A DNA stretch of 5,092 nt, taken from the NCBI GenBank assembly GCA_019314185.1, contig JAFCZU010000348.1:1-5092 (forward strand). The letters are read 5' to 3'. Shown piece by piece: positions 1-5,047 of the stretch (its first letter is position 1; each line of letters starts with the position of its first letter). The translations under genes and the position numbers were made by a program. This DNA comes from Deltaproteobacteria bacterium. GTDB taxonomy: Bacteria > Desulfobacterota > Desulfobacteria > Desulfobacterales > ETH-SRB1. The notes beneath the pieces were generated by a model that ran no database searches, was not told where the DNA came from, and saw only the letters and a list, made by a program, of their open reading frames with translations.

Positions 1-303
1 TCGCACCTCTTCATCCGTGGCATGAACGATAACCGTCTCCAGGGTTTCCCTGTCATGGTCCTTGACCTCTATTGCCTGTGTTAAAACACGTCCCATGGGG
101 GAATTGCTCGAACCGGCAAGTTCATAAGCCTGATCATCTTTACCCTTTTTCAAGAGATTAGCGATTTTTTTCGCCAAACCGGCTCCCCGGCTGCGCATCC
201 GGGCAAAACGGATCAGACGTTCCAGAAAAATAGCCAGGGCCATAACAGAACAGAAAAGGATGGGTGTCACAAGAACACCGCCTTTTGCAAGAAAATCAAT
301 CAT
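1..303 (-). CDS. exbB: ExbB/TolQ/MotA-family proton channel subunit (5' part, runs off left edge)
   Basis: ExbB-type proteins form, with ExbD, the inner-membrane proton channel that energises TonB and so drives outer-membrane receptors. The visible 101 codons begin MIDFLAKGGVLVTPILFCSV. A membrane helix spans residues 7-27 (GGVLVTPILFCSVMALAIFL) and is followed by ERLIRFARMRSR, the typical hydrophobic stretch plus ER and basic cytoplasmic segment of short ExbB proteins. The cytoplasmic part after it (KKIANLLKKGKDDQAYEL, then SNSPMGRVLTQAI) also matches the family layout. The ATG at 303 is preceded by AAGGGA at 311-316, 7 bases upstream, which supports this start. The frame is open to position 1, so the gene is cut by the window, not broken. 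Its place downstream of a TonB-dependent receptor favours ExbB over MotA or TolQ. That choice is contextual, because the conserved C-terminal channel helices are outside the window. Confidence 0.88.
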   Translation of the reverse strand, partial: MIDFLAKGGVLVTPILFCSVMALAIFLERLIRFARMRSRGAGLAKKIANLLKKGKDDQAYELAGSSNSPMGRVLTQAIEVKDHDRETLETVIVHATDEEVR

Positions 304-321
304 GTTGTTTTCCCTTATTTT

Positions 322-402
322 GACCTAAATTGAGCAATTTTTTACTCGAGCTGCATCAAGATCTTGGCACATTTATTTGCAAAAAATCGCTCAACTTAGG
401 TT
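322..402. repeat. Long imperfect palindrome with nested inner palindrome
   Basis: Positions 324-343 and 381-400 form a 20-bp inverted repeat. The two imperfect positions (329/395 and 336/388) are A-C mismatches in a plus-strand RNA but G-U pairs in a minus-strand RNA, so an operon transcript could pair along the whole stem. The 37-base loop holds a perfect 10-bp palindrome, CAAGATCTTG (357-366), centred within one base of the outer palindrome, with a further GCA/TGC arm around it. No T-run follows the stem on the minus strand, so it is not a standard intrinsic terminator. It lies just upstream of the exbB ribosome binding site and beside the octamer array. It could be a MITE- or REP-like element, an mRNA-stability hairpin or a processing site. 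Confidence 0.75.
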
Positions 403-434
403 TGAGAAAATGAGAAAGTAAGAAGGTGAGTGGG
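403..434 (+). repeat. Degenerate 8-base tandem repeat array, left copy
   Basis: Four consecutive octamers are visible on the plus strand: TGAGAAAA, TGAGAAAG, TAAGAAGG, TGAGTGGG. They share a purine-rich consensus close to TGAGAARR. A matching array in the opposite orientation lies at 592-623, so the two enclose the S23 gene remnant as inverted flanks. The array abuts the palindrome ending at 402. Confidence 0.7.
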
Positions 435-457
435 TCAGTATCATGGAAGCCTTGTTT

Positions 458-583
458 TCAGTAACCATGTATATAGATTTCTTCTTTCGGAAATCCTTTT
501 GAAATCTCAAAGACCTGCATTGCAGCCTCGACCGACATTTGATAAACTTCCAACTCCCAATGATATTGCACCTTCTTGCCCAT
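458..583 (-). pseudogene. Truncated four-helix-bundle protein (S23 / 23S rRNA intervening-sequence protein) remnant
   Basis: A 41-codon frame starts at the ATG at 583 and stops at 458-460. Its product contains HWELEVYQMSVEAAMQ followed by VFEISKGFPKEEIY. This is the first helix and the FPKEE turn of the S23 family, a small four-helix-bundle protein of roughly 110-130 residues first seen encoded in 23S rRNA intervening sequences. In intact members the FPKEE turn is followed by a segment like SLTDQIRRSS. Here the frame breaks right after it (IHGY, stop), and I could not find the rest of the protein in any frame before the octamer array. The likely history is an internal deletion that left the gene's 5' end. 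Upstream of the ATG there is only purine-rich octamer sequence, which may have served as the ribosome binding site. Family identity rests on recalled motifs, not a search. A short expressed peptide is possible but unlikely. Confidence 0.62.
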
Positions 584-591
584 CTGCTCTT

Positions 592-623
592 TTCCCACTT
601 TTTCACTTTTTCACCTTCCCACT
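592..623 (-). repeat. Degenerate 8-base tandem repeat array, right copy
   Basis: On the plus strand the octamers read TTCCCACT, TTTTCACT, TTTTCACC, TTCCCACT. On the minus strand this is AGTGGGAA, GGTGAAAA, AGTGAAAA, AGTGGGAA. The array is inverted relative to the one at 403-434, and a purine-rich octamer leads into the S23 remnant's ATG. It overlaps the 3' end of the repeat-protein gene, supplying its last codons and its TGA stop (603-605). Confidence 0.7.
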
Positions 624-1946
624 TGCCATATCTTCAACGTCCGGTTTCCCATCGAAATCCAGATCCCGCTTACGTTTGATCAAGACCTCGTCATCGTCGT
701 ATCCTTCCCAGATATCCGGTTTGCCATCACCGTTTGTGTCTTCTTTAACGGCTGTTAGACGATTTTTCTGATAAAAATACCAGGTATCCATCCGGCCATC
801 GCCGTTATTGTCCTCTTCCGCTCTTACCGCCTCTTCGGAATCGTTATAGAACCAGACAATATTAAAATGTCCGGTATTTCCGGCGTCCTCTTCGCTTTTT
901 GTCAGTCTGCCGTTTTTGTAAAAAACTTTCAGGTCAACCTTTCCATCCCCATCTTCGTCTTTTTCCACCCGTTCCTTTTCTTCTTTTTGGTTGAAAAATA
1001 TTTTAACATCCGGTTTTCCGTCTTTATTTTTATCCTGGGTTTGAAGGAATATCTTTCCCTCTTTGTAAAAAGAAATGGTTTCCATAAATCCGTCACCATC
1101 CGCATCATATTCAACCCTGTCAGGAACACCCTTTCTGTAGATTCTGATTCTGTCAATACGTCCGGTGTATCTTGTGTCTTCTTCGATTTTTTCAGGAAAG
1201 CCTTTGGCATCAAAATGGCAAAAAAGGTCTTTTTTACCATCGAAATTAGTATCTTTTTCCTGATAAATTGGTTTTTTATCTTTGTAACGGCTCATAATGT
1301 CATATGTGCCATCCCTATTACTGTCCTCCTCCAGTTTGGAAATTTTCCCTGCCTGATCAAAATGGGCGATCCGGTCTATCTTTCCATCGTTGTCGGAATC
1401 CTGTCTGACAATATTTTCTTTTGCCGACGCTGTCCCTGGCAGGGAAAGAAAAAAGATACCGGACAAAACTAAAAAGAGGAGAAAATTTCGTCTATTGTAT
1501 CCCCTCCATCCCAGAATGGTCCCGAAAATTCCAAAAATGATGGAGATGCCCATAAGCGCCCTTTCGTATCTGGAAGGGGAATTTTGTTTTATGCTTTTGG
1601 CCTGTTGTTCAGTTTTATTGAGATTGAGTGTCTTGTCGGTGTTTGTCTTCAATGCAAGGCGATGCCCCATTCCATCATTAACAACAACTTTCCAGTCCCC
1701 CATCTTATCCGGATAAAAAAGAAACCTTCCATTTCTATCGGTTCTTCCTGATTGAAAGGGAATCTTTTCCTCTGAGTCGAATATTTCAATGCTCGCATAA
1801 CTCATTGGCTCACCATCATCATACTCAGCTTCGACCATAAGTCCTTCTCCCGAACTGATTTTTCCTAGCACACCGTGGGACCACACATTTTCTGCCATTG
1901 CCGACAAGACAATAGTGACACCCAACCACAATATGATGAGTTTCAT
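603..1946 (-). CDS. NikL-like periplasmic domain fused to eleven DxDxDG (EF-hand-like) repeats
   Basis: The 447-residue protein starts at the ATG at 1946, with AGAGGG (1953-1958) 6 bases upstream. Residues 1-23 are a signal peptide; cleavage after VWS would leave His24 first (HGVLGK). Residues 24-105 resemble NikL, the extra periplasmic component of nickel ECF transporters, with the motifs YDDGEPMSYA, GRTDRNGRFLF and DGMGHR. A membrane helix (about 130-147) and a basic turn (RGYNRR) lead to a second hydrophobic stretch ending in TASA (154-175). That stretch looks like a second signal peptide, so both flanking domains should face the periplasm. From residue 183 to the C terminus run eleven repeats of 24-25 residues, each opening with a calcium-loop-like motif such as DTNGDGKPD. 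The gene lies between the DUF4198 and exbB-like genes, suggesting a role in metal handling. The NikL link is by remembered motifs; the function of the repeats is unknown. The last six residues (SGKVKK) fall in an octamer array and may be acquired. Confidence 0.8.
   Translation of the reverse strand: MKLIILWLGVTIVLSAMAENVWSHGVLGKISSGEGLMVEAEYDDGEPMSYASIEIFDSEEKIPFQSGRTDRNGRFLFYPDKMGDWKVVVNDGMGHRLALKTNTDKTLNLNKTEQQAKSIKQNSPSRYERALMGISIIFGIFGTILGWRGYNRRNFLLFLVLSGIFFLSLPGTASAKENIVRQDSDNDGKIDRIAHFDQAGKISKLEEDSNRDGTYDIMSRYKDKKPIYQEKDTNFDGKKDLFCHFDAKGFPEKIEEDTRYTGRIDRIRIYRKGVPDRVEYDADGDGFMETISFYKEGKIFLQTQDKNKDGKPDVKIFFNQKEEKERVEKDEDGDGKVDLKVFYKNGRLTKSEEDAGNTGHFNIVWFYNDSEEAVRAEEDNNGDGRMDTWYFYQKNRLTAVKEDTNGDGKPDIWEGYDDDEVLIKRKRDLDFDGKPDVEDMASGKVKK
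627..1400 (-). repeat. Eleven-copy coding repeat, 24-25 residues per unit
   Basis: Units begin at residues 183, 208, 232, 257, 281, 305, 330, 354, 379, 403 and 428 of the 603-1946 protein, alternating mostly 24 and 25 residues apart. Each has an acidic loop (DxDxDGxxD or DxNxDGxxD), two to four residues later an aromatic (usually FY, WY or HF), then a basic/Gly turn and an acidic EE or EK end. The acidic loop resembles EF-hand, dockerin or thrombospondin type 3 calcium loops, but the spacing and the aromatic strand fit none of them exactly. Units 4 (DTRYTG) and 8 (DAGNTG) have lost the Asp before the Gly. The last unit is short. Confidence 0.85.
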
Positions 1947-1980
1947 TCGTAACCCTCTTCTCCAATAAAAAACATCGTAA

Positions 1981-2010
1981 GCGTTTACAGGCTTAGAGCC
2001 TTGTGAACGC
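1981..2010 (-). promoter_or_regulatory. Intercistronic hairpin between the DUF4198 and repeat-protein genes
   Basis: GCGTT (1981-1985) pairs with AACGC (2006-2010), and the pairing continues inward through ACA/TGT and GGCT/AGCC to a TAG loop, giving about 13 pairs with one bulged base. On the minus strand a T6 run follows only after about eight bases (1968-1973), so it is a weak terminator at best. It could lower transcription into the downstream gene or protect the 3' end of the upstream message. Confidence 0.5.
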
Positions 2011-2034
2011 TCACGAAAATGCCGTGCTAATTAT

Positions 2035-2820
2035 TTACTTCACTTCAAAGGTAAGCGTCGCCACAAATGACTCCACATCACATTCACTTTGGTCCGGATA
2101 TGGTTCCTCATGCTCGGCCTTGATCATCCAGACACCGGAATGCAGTATCTTTATTTTGCCCTTACCTTTTTTGTCAGTTGACGTGGCATAGGCGAATGTA
2201 TTCTTTTCCGTAGAAAAACCAACATAGGTAGCATAAATCTTTTCCTTGAATGGGTTTCCTTTTAAAAATACTTGCACCGGCAAATAACCCCCTTGTCTCA
2301 AATCAGCAGGATTTGCCAGAGGAATAATTTCCATCGGATGGCCAATGCGGGTGTCCACCATTCCTTTCCCTTTCCCTACATTGACGACAGCCTTCATGCA
2401 ATTATGGGAGTGGTAACACTTGATTACGTTCTTCAGTCCCTTTTTTGAACACCTTTTTCCTCCTTCGGTGGTTTTGGTATAAAAACCCGCTTTTCTTTTG
2501 GCAGCTACAATATAAGCCCCCGGTTCACTCATGCCTTCCTCTGATCGAAATTCCAGCTCAGAAAAGGCCTCAAGTGTCATCTTTTCTCCTTTAGAATCCT
2601 GAACATAAATATTTTCCAGCCCATCCTTTTTCAGGAAACCATCCAACGGAAACGAATGTCCCCAACCAATTGTCAGCTTTAAACTTCTCCCCACCTCCGG
2701 CGTGTAATCGACCACATTTATCCAGGGATAATGGGCATAAGCCTGTGTGCAAAGACACACCAGGGCAAAAATGCCTATACTAACAAACTGCAACATCCTT
2801 ATTTTGTACTTTTTTCTCAT
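2035..2820 (-). CDS. DUF4198 (COG5266-type) secreted periplasmic protein, probable metal-uptake accessory
   Basis: DUF4198 proteins (COG5266, described as a periplasmic component of Co/Ni transport) are found beside nickel and cobalt transporters and TonB-dependent receptors. This 261-residue protein has a signal peptide with a basic start (MRKKYKIR), a hydrophobic core at 11-25 and cleavage after AYA, which leaves His30 first (HYPWINVVDY), as is usual in the family. Further family-like motifs are GWGHSFP (52-58), GHPMEIIPLANP (160-171), LPVQVFLKG (180-188) and the C-terminal SGVWMIKAEHE (228-238). A Cys/His cluster, C124, C135, H137, H139 and C141, could bind metal. The ATG at 2820 has GGAGGA (2827-2832) 6 bases upstream. 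Only 36 bases separate it from the receptor stop, so the two are probably co-transcribed. Family assignment is fairly secure. Metal choice is not shown. Confidence 0.85.
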   Translation of the reverse strand: MRKKYKIRMLQFVSIGIFALVCLCTQAYAHYPWINVVDYTPEVGRSLKLTIGWGHSFPLDGFLKKDGLENIYVQDSKGEKMTLEAFSELEFRSEEGMSEPGAYIVAAKRKAGFYTKTTEGGKRCSKKGLKNVIKCYHSHNCMKAVVNVGKGKGMVDTRIGHPMEIIPLANPADLRQGGYLPVQVFLKGNPFKEKIYATYVGFSTEKNTFAYATSTDKKGKGKIKILHSGVWMIKAEHEEPYPDQSECDVESFVATLTFEVK

Positions 2821-2856
2821 AACATATCCTCCATTCTGAAAAACTAATATGATTTA

Positions 2857-3957
2857 CTAAAAGGAAACGTCTAATTTAACCATAAAGGTTCTTCCTGTGC
2901 GGAAATTACCTTCATCACCTTTATCAGAGTCAAAAATGTTGTCTGCCTCAAAGGATAGCTTGGCCTTGTCGTAGAGGTTTTTGTAGATTTTTGCATCTAC
3001 GACGGTATGCTCATCGATCTGGGTGGTGTTATTCGAGTCTTTGTATTGCTTGCCAATGTACGAGATGGTAGCACTTGTTCCCACGCCATATTTTTTCAGT
3101 TCGTACGAAGGCAAAATGCTGAAAACGTGTTTGGGAGTATAGGTCAGTTCTTTGCCGGTCTCTTTATTTTCCGAATCAGTATAAGTGTAAGATAGGGAAG
3201 CGGCAAATTCTTCAGATAGATACGTTCTGCACATGAATTCAACTCCCTGTATCCAAGCCTCTTCCACATTCCTGTATTCTTTAAGCGGCAGGCCGTTATA
3301 CTTGGTGCCTGTATCTTCACTTATTACCATATCGTCCACATCATTACGAAAATAACCCAGGTTGACCATAATGCTTTGGTCAAACAGCCATTGTTCTATG
3401 CTTGCGGAATAACCGATGGCCTTTTCCGGTTTTAGATTCGGATTAGACTGTGCATAATAGCCCCAATGCAAATACGGAATATCGTAATAAAGTTGACGAA
3501 TGGTGGGCGATTTAAATGCCTTGCCTACTGAAGCCCTGAAAGTTGTATCTTCAAAAAACTTGTACATGAGGCTTAATTTGGGATTTACCTCACTCCCAAA
3601 CGTGGAATGGTCATCATAACGAAGACCTGCGACTATGGTAAAATCCTCAAACAGAGTAATTTCATCCTGAACATACAGACTGGAAGTCTTTACGTCTTCA
3701 TTGACTATAACTATGCCAGTCTCATTTCCAGCGTCGTTATAGTTATGTATGACGTAATCAATGCCCTGTGTTTGAACCTCTCCTCCCAGGGTAAGAGCAT
3801 TCCAATCGCTCAAATACCGGGTGTACTGAATTTCAACCTGGTCATAACCTACATCACCATATTTATAGCCATACTTATTAGTAGGATAGCCGTGGGTGAA
3901 ATCCGGCAGAAACACGATAGCTTTCTTCCTCTCTGCTGTCCGCCTTTTCGTAATCAC
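2857..3957 (-). CDS. TonB-dependent outer-membrane receptor, C-terminal barrel part (frameshifted from the N-terminal part)
   Basis: This frame encodes most of the beta-barrel. Barrel hallmarks, numbered from the GTG at 3957, include YDQVEIQYTRYLSDW (38-52), LGGEVQTQGIDY (57-68), SLYVQDEITLF (93-103), AFKSPTIRQL (147-156) and NPNLKPE (172-178). The C-terminal strand is GRTFMVKLDVSF, ending in Phe as outer-membrane barrels usually do. The sequence before about residue 12 is out-of-frame noise overlapping the N-terminal part, so the GTG at 3957 is unlikely to be a true start. It has no signal peptide or plug and could not work alone. Joined to the frame at 3878-4825 it would give a receptor of about 655 residues, a normal size. 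Sequence similarity to the BtuB/colicin-I receptor type of fold is general, and the ligand cannot be read from the barrel. Confidence 0.85.
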   Translation of the reverse strand: MITKRRTAERKKAIVFLPDFTHGYPTNKYGYKYGDVGYDQVEIQYTRYLSDWNALTLGGEVQTQGIDYVIHNYNDAGNETGIVIVNEDVKTSSLYVQDEITLFEDFTIVAGLRYDDHSTFGSEVNPKLSLMYKFFEDTTFRASVGKAFKSPTIRQLYYDIPYLHWGYYAQSNPNLKPEKAIGYSASIEQWLFDQSIMVNLGYFRNDVDDMVISEDTGTKYNGLPLKEYRNVEEAWIQGVEFMCRTYLSEEFAASLSYTYTDSENKETGKELTYTPKHVFSILPSYELKKYGVGTSATISYIGKQYKDSNNTTQIDEHTVVDAKIYKNLYDKAKLSFEADNIFDSDKGDEGNFRTGRTFMVKLDVSF

Positions 3958-4825
3958 TCACTTCATACTTCAGGTAAAGATCAATGCTCTCGCTAAGATC
4001 CGCATCCAGCTTACCCATAAAAGAGTGACGATCAGATTTGATCGGATCATATCCGATGTCTTCCGCACTGTCATAATTGTAATGTAGCAAATAGCCAAAA
4101 CGGTCTGAGATCCTATCACCAAAAGAAACATAGTTCTTAGAGAAGTTTCTGCTGTGTCCATCGTCGGAAGGCTTGGTAATCGTGCCACTATCGCTTTTTT
4201 CTTTGATCTTGTACCAGCCATACGACACACCCGCGTTTCCTGTCGCCTTTTTTGGCGACTTCTTGGTGATAATATTGATGACACCAGCCATAGCATCGCT
4301 GCCATATAATGCCGAACCGGGGCCTTTGACCACCTCGATTTTTTCGATCATATCCACCGGAATCTGGTTGAGTCCACTGCCATATTCGCCCATGCCTCCG
4401 CTTTGACCGCAGCCCATCACCCTTTGTCCATCAACAAGGATCAGGCCATAACCGTTATTGAAGCTCAACCCTCGCATTTTAGCCTGCCAAGTGTAAGTTC
4501 CGAAAACATCATCATGAACAGATGCGTCAATTCCAGGAATGTTTTTCAGGATGTCTATGGCGTTTTGTGCGTTCGTTTTCTCGATATCTTCCCTGGTAAT
4601 CACGATAGTTTCTACTGGAACATCTTTTAAGGTATGAGGAGTTTTGGTGCCGGTTACCACGATATCTTCAAGGGAGGTTATTTCTTTCCCCCGGGGTTCA
4701 TCCGCCCACGCAAATGTAGCCGATGCCGCCAGAACCACAATAATTATTAGAAGACTTTTTGGCACATGGACAAAGAGCCCAACGATCTTTGATGGCTTGG
4801 GTTTCCTTCTTCTTGATTCCTTCAT
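3878..4825 (-). CDS. TonB-dependent outer-membrane receptor, signal peptide, TonB box, plug and first barrel strands
   Basis: Such receptors bind a scarce ligand outside the cell and import it using energy passed by TonB. Residues 1-41 form a long signal peptide: basic residues at 2-13, a hydrophobic core at 24-38 and cleavage after AWA. The TonB box is EDIVVTGT (53-60). The plug follows, with AIDILKNIPGID (89-100), KMRGLSFNNGYGLILVDGQR (116-135) and IEKIEVVKGPGSALYGSDAM (160-179), then GVINIITKK. Barrel strands begin near 195. At about residue 299 the true frame is lost, and the last residues (about 301-315, up to PRLSY) are out of frame; the barrel continues in the frame ending at 2857. The ATG at 4825 has AAGGAGA (4839-4845) 13 bases upstream, a rather long spacing, but no better start is visible. 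The frameshift may be a sequencing error, a real mutation or recoding. Confidence 0.87.
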   Translation of the reverse strand: MKESRRRKPKPSKIVGLFVHVPKSLLIIIVVLAASATFAWADEPRGKEITSLEDIVVTGTKTPHTLKDVPVETIVITREDIEKTNAQNAIDILKNIPGIDASVHDDVFGTYTWQAKMRGLSFNNGYGLILVDGQRVMGCGQSGGMGEYGSGLNQIPVDMIEKIEVVKGPGSALYGSDAMAGVINIITKKSPKKATGNAGVSYGWYKIKEKSDSGTITKPSDDGHSRNFSKNYVSFGDRISDRFGYLLHYNYDSAEDIGYDPIKSDRHSFMGKLDADLSESIDLYLKYEVSDYEKADSREEESYRVSAGFHPRLSY

Positions 4826-4852
4826 CGCTGTTATTGATTCTCCTTTCTTGGA

Positions 4853-4862
4853 TTATTAATAA
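4853..4862. promoter_or_regulatory. Perfect AT-only palindrome in front of the receptor gene
   Basis: TTATTAATAA is its own reverse complement and lies between the leader hairpin and the ribosome binding site. It could hold a -10 element or an operator half, but I could not find a convincing -35 partner, and such AT palindromes arise easily by chance. Confidence 0.2.
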
Positions 4863-4891
4863 GGGCTTGCGAAAAGTCTCGACATATCCTT

Positions 4892-4952
4892 AAAATAAAA
4901 AAAGCCACAGAGGTTCTTGATCCCTTTTCCAGGGAATAGACCTTCGTGGCTT
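4892..4952 (-). terminator. Intrinsic terminator-like hairpin in the receptor leader (copy A)
   Basis: AAGCCAC (4902-4908) pairs with GTGGCTT (4946-4952). Inside, AGGT (4911-4914) can face ACCT (4940-4943), and TCCCT (4921-4925) pairs with AGGGA (4931-4935). On the minus strand the stem is followed by seven T, an A and four T, as in a rho-independent terminator; no T-run follows it on the plus strand. It ends 66 bases before the receptor ATG and points into the operon. It either ends an upstream minus-strand transcript or acts as an attenuator for this operon. Confidence 0.6.
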
Positions 4953-4989
4953 AATTCTGAACTAAACTTTCTCTATAGCAACAATGCAT

Positions 4990-5047
4990 AAAAAAAGCCA
5001 AAATGACCCAACAGTTTTTTCACGGTTCGGCCTTCTTGGCTTTTTTT
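4990..5047. terminator. Bidirectional intrinsic terminator-like hairpin (copy B)
   Basis: Twelve bases at 4990-5001 (seven A, then GCCAA) pair perfectly with 5036-5047 (TTGGC, then seven T). Weaker inner pairs, such as AAC (5010-5012) with GTT (5025-5027), extend the stem. A T-run follows the GC part on both strands, so it could stop transcription in either direction. It resembles copy A in its AAAAAAAGCCA start and in the CCTTC-TGGCTT right arm, suggesting a duplicated or repeated element. The gene it would serve lies beyond the right edge. Confidence 0.6.

Noticed and set aside
391..606. 71-codon minus-strand frame across the gap
   Set aside because: It is a different frame from the S23 remnant, overlaps the octamer array and palindrome, and shows no domain-like pattern; the frame at 458-583 explains the coding signal better.
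403..623. CRISPR-like array
   Set aside because: Units are 8 bases with no spacers and the two blocks are inverted, which does not fit a CRISPR.
430..771. 113-codon plus-strand frame
   Set aside because: It is antisense to the S23 remnant and the end of the repeat protein, and its Ser/Pro/Phe-rich content is a by-product of octamers and repeats.
929..1240. 103-codon minus-strand frame inside the repeat-protein gene
   Set aside because: It is a shifted reading of the repeats; the Lys/Thr-rich sequence shows no motif, and the true frame is continuous through it.
867..1472. 201-codon plus-strand open frame rich in Phe, Ile and Val
   Set aside because: It lies antisense to the repeat protein; its hydrophobic look comes from reading the Asp/Lys/Glu-rich repeats backwards. 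No ribosome binding site or family motif was seen.
3607..3996. 129-codon plus-strand frame over the receptor
   Set aside because: It is antisense to conserved barrel sequence with no start signal or family resemblance.
3970..4305. 111-codon minus-strand frame inside the receptor N-terminal part
   Set aside because: It is an alternative frame of the well-conserved plug-to-barrel region.
4866..4896. Possible plus-strand promoter TTGCGA, 18 bases, TAAAAT
   Set aside because: The boxes are passable, but the transcript would run into hairpin B, with no gene visible to the right; the AT-rich sequence makes chance matches likely.
4954..4981. Possible minus-strand promoter TTGCTA, 16 bases, CAGAAT
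   Set aside because: Each box matches the sigma-70 consensus at only four of six positions, and transcription would start inside the stem of hairpin A.
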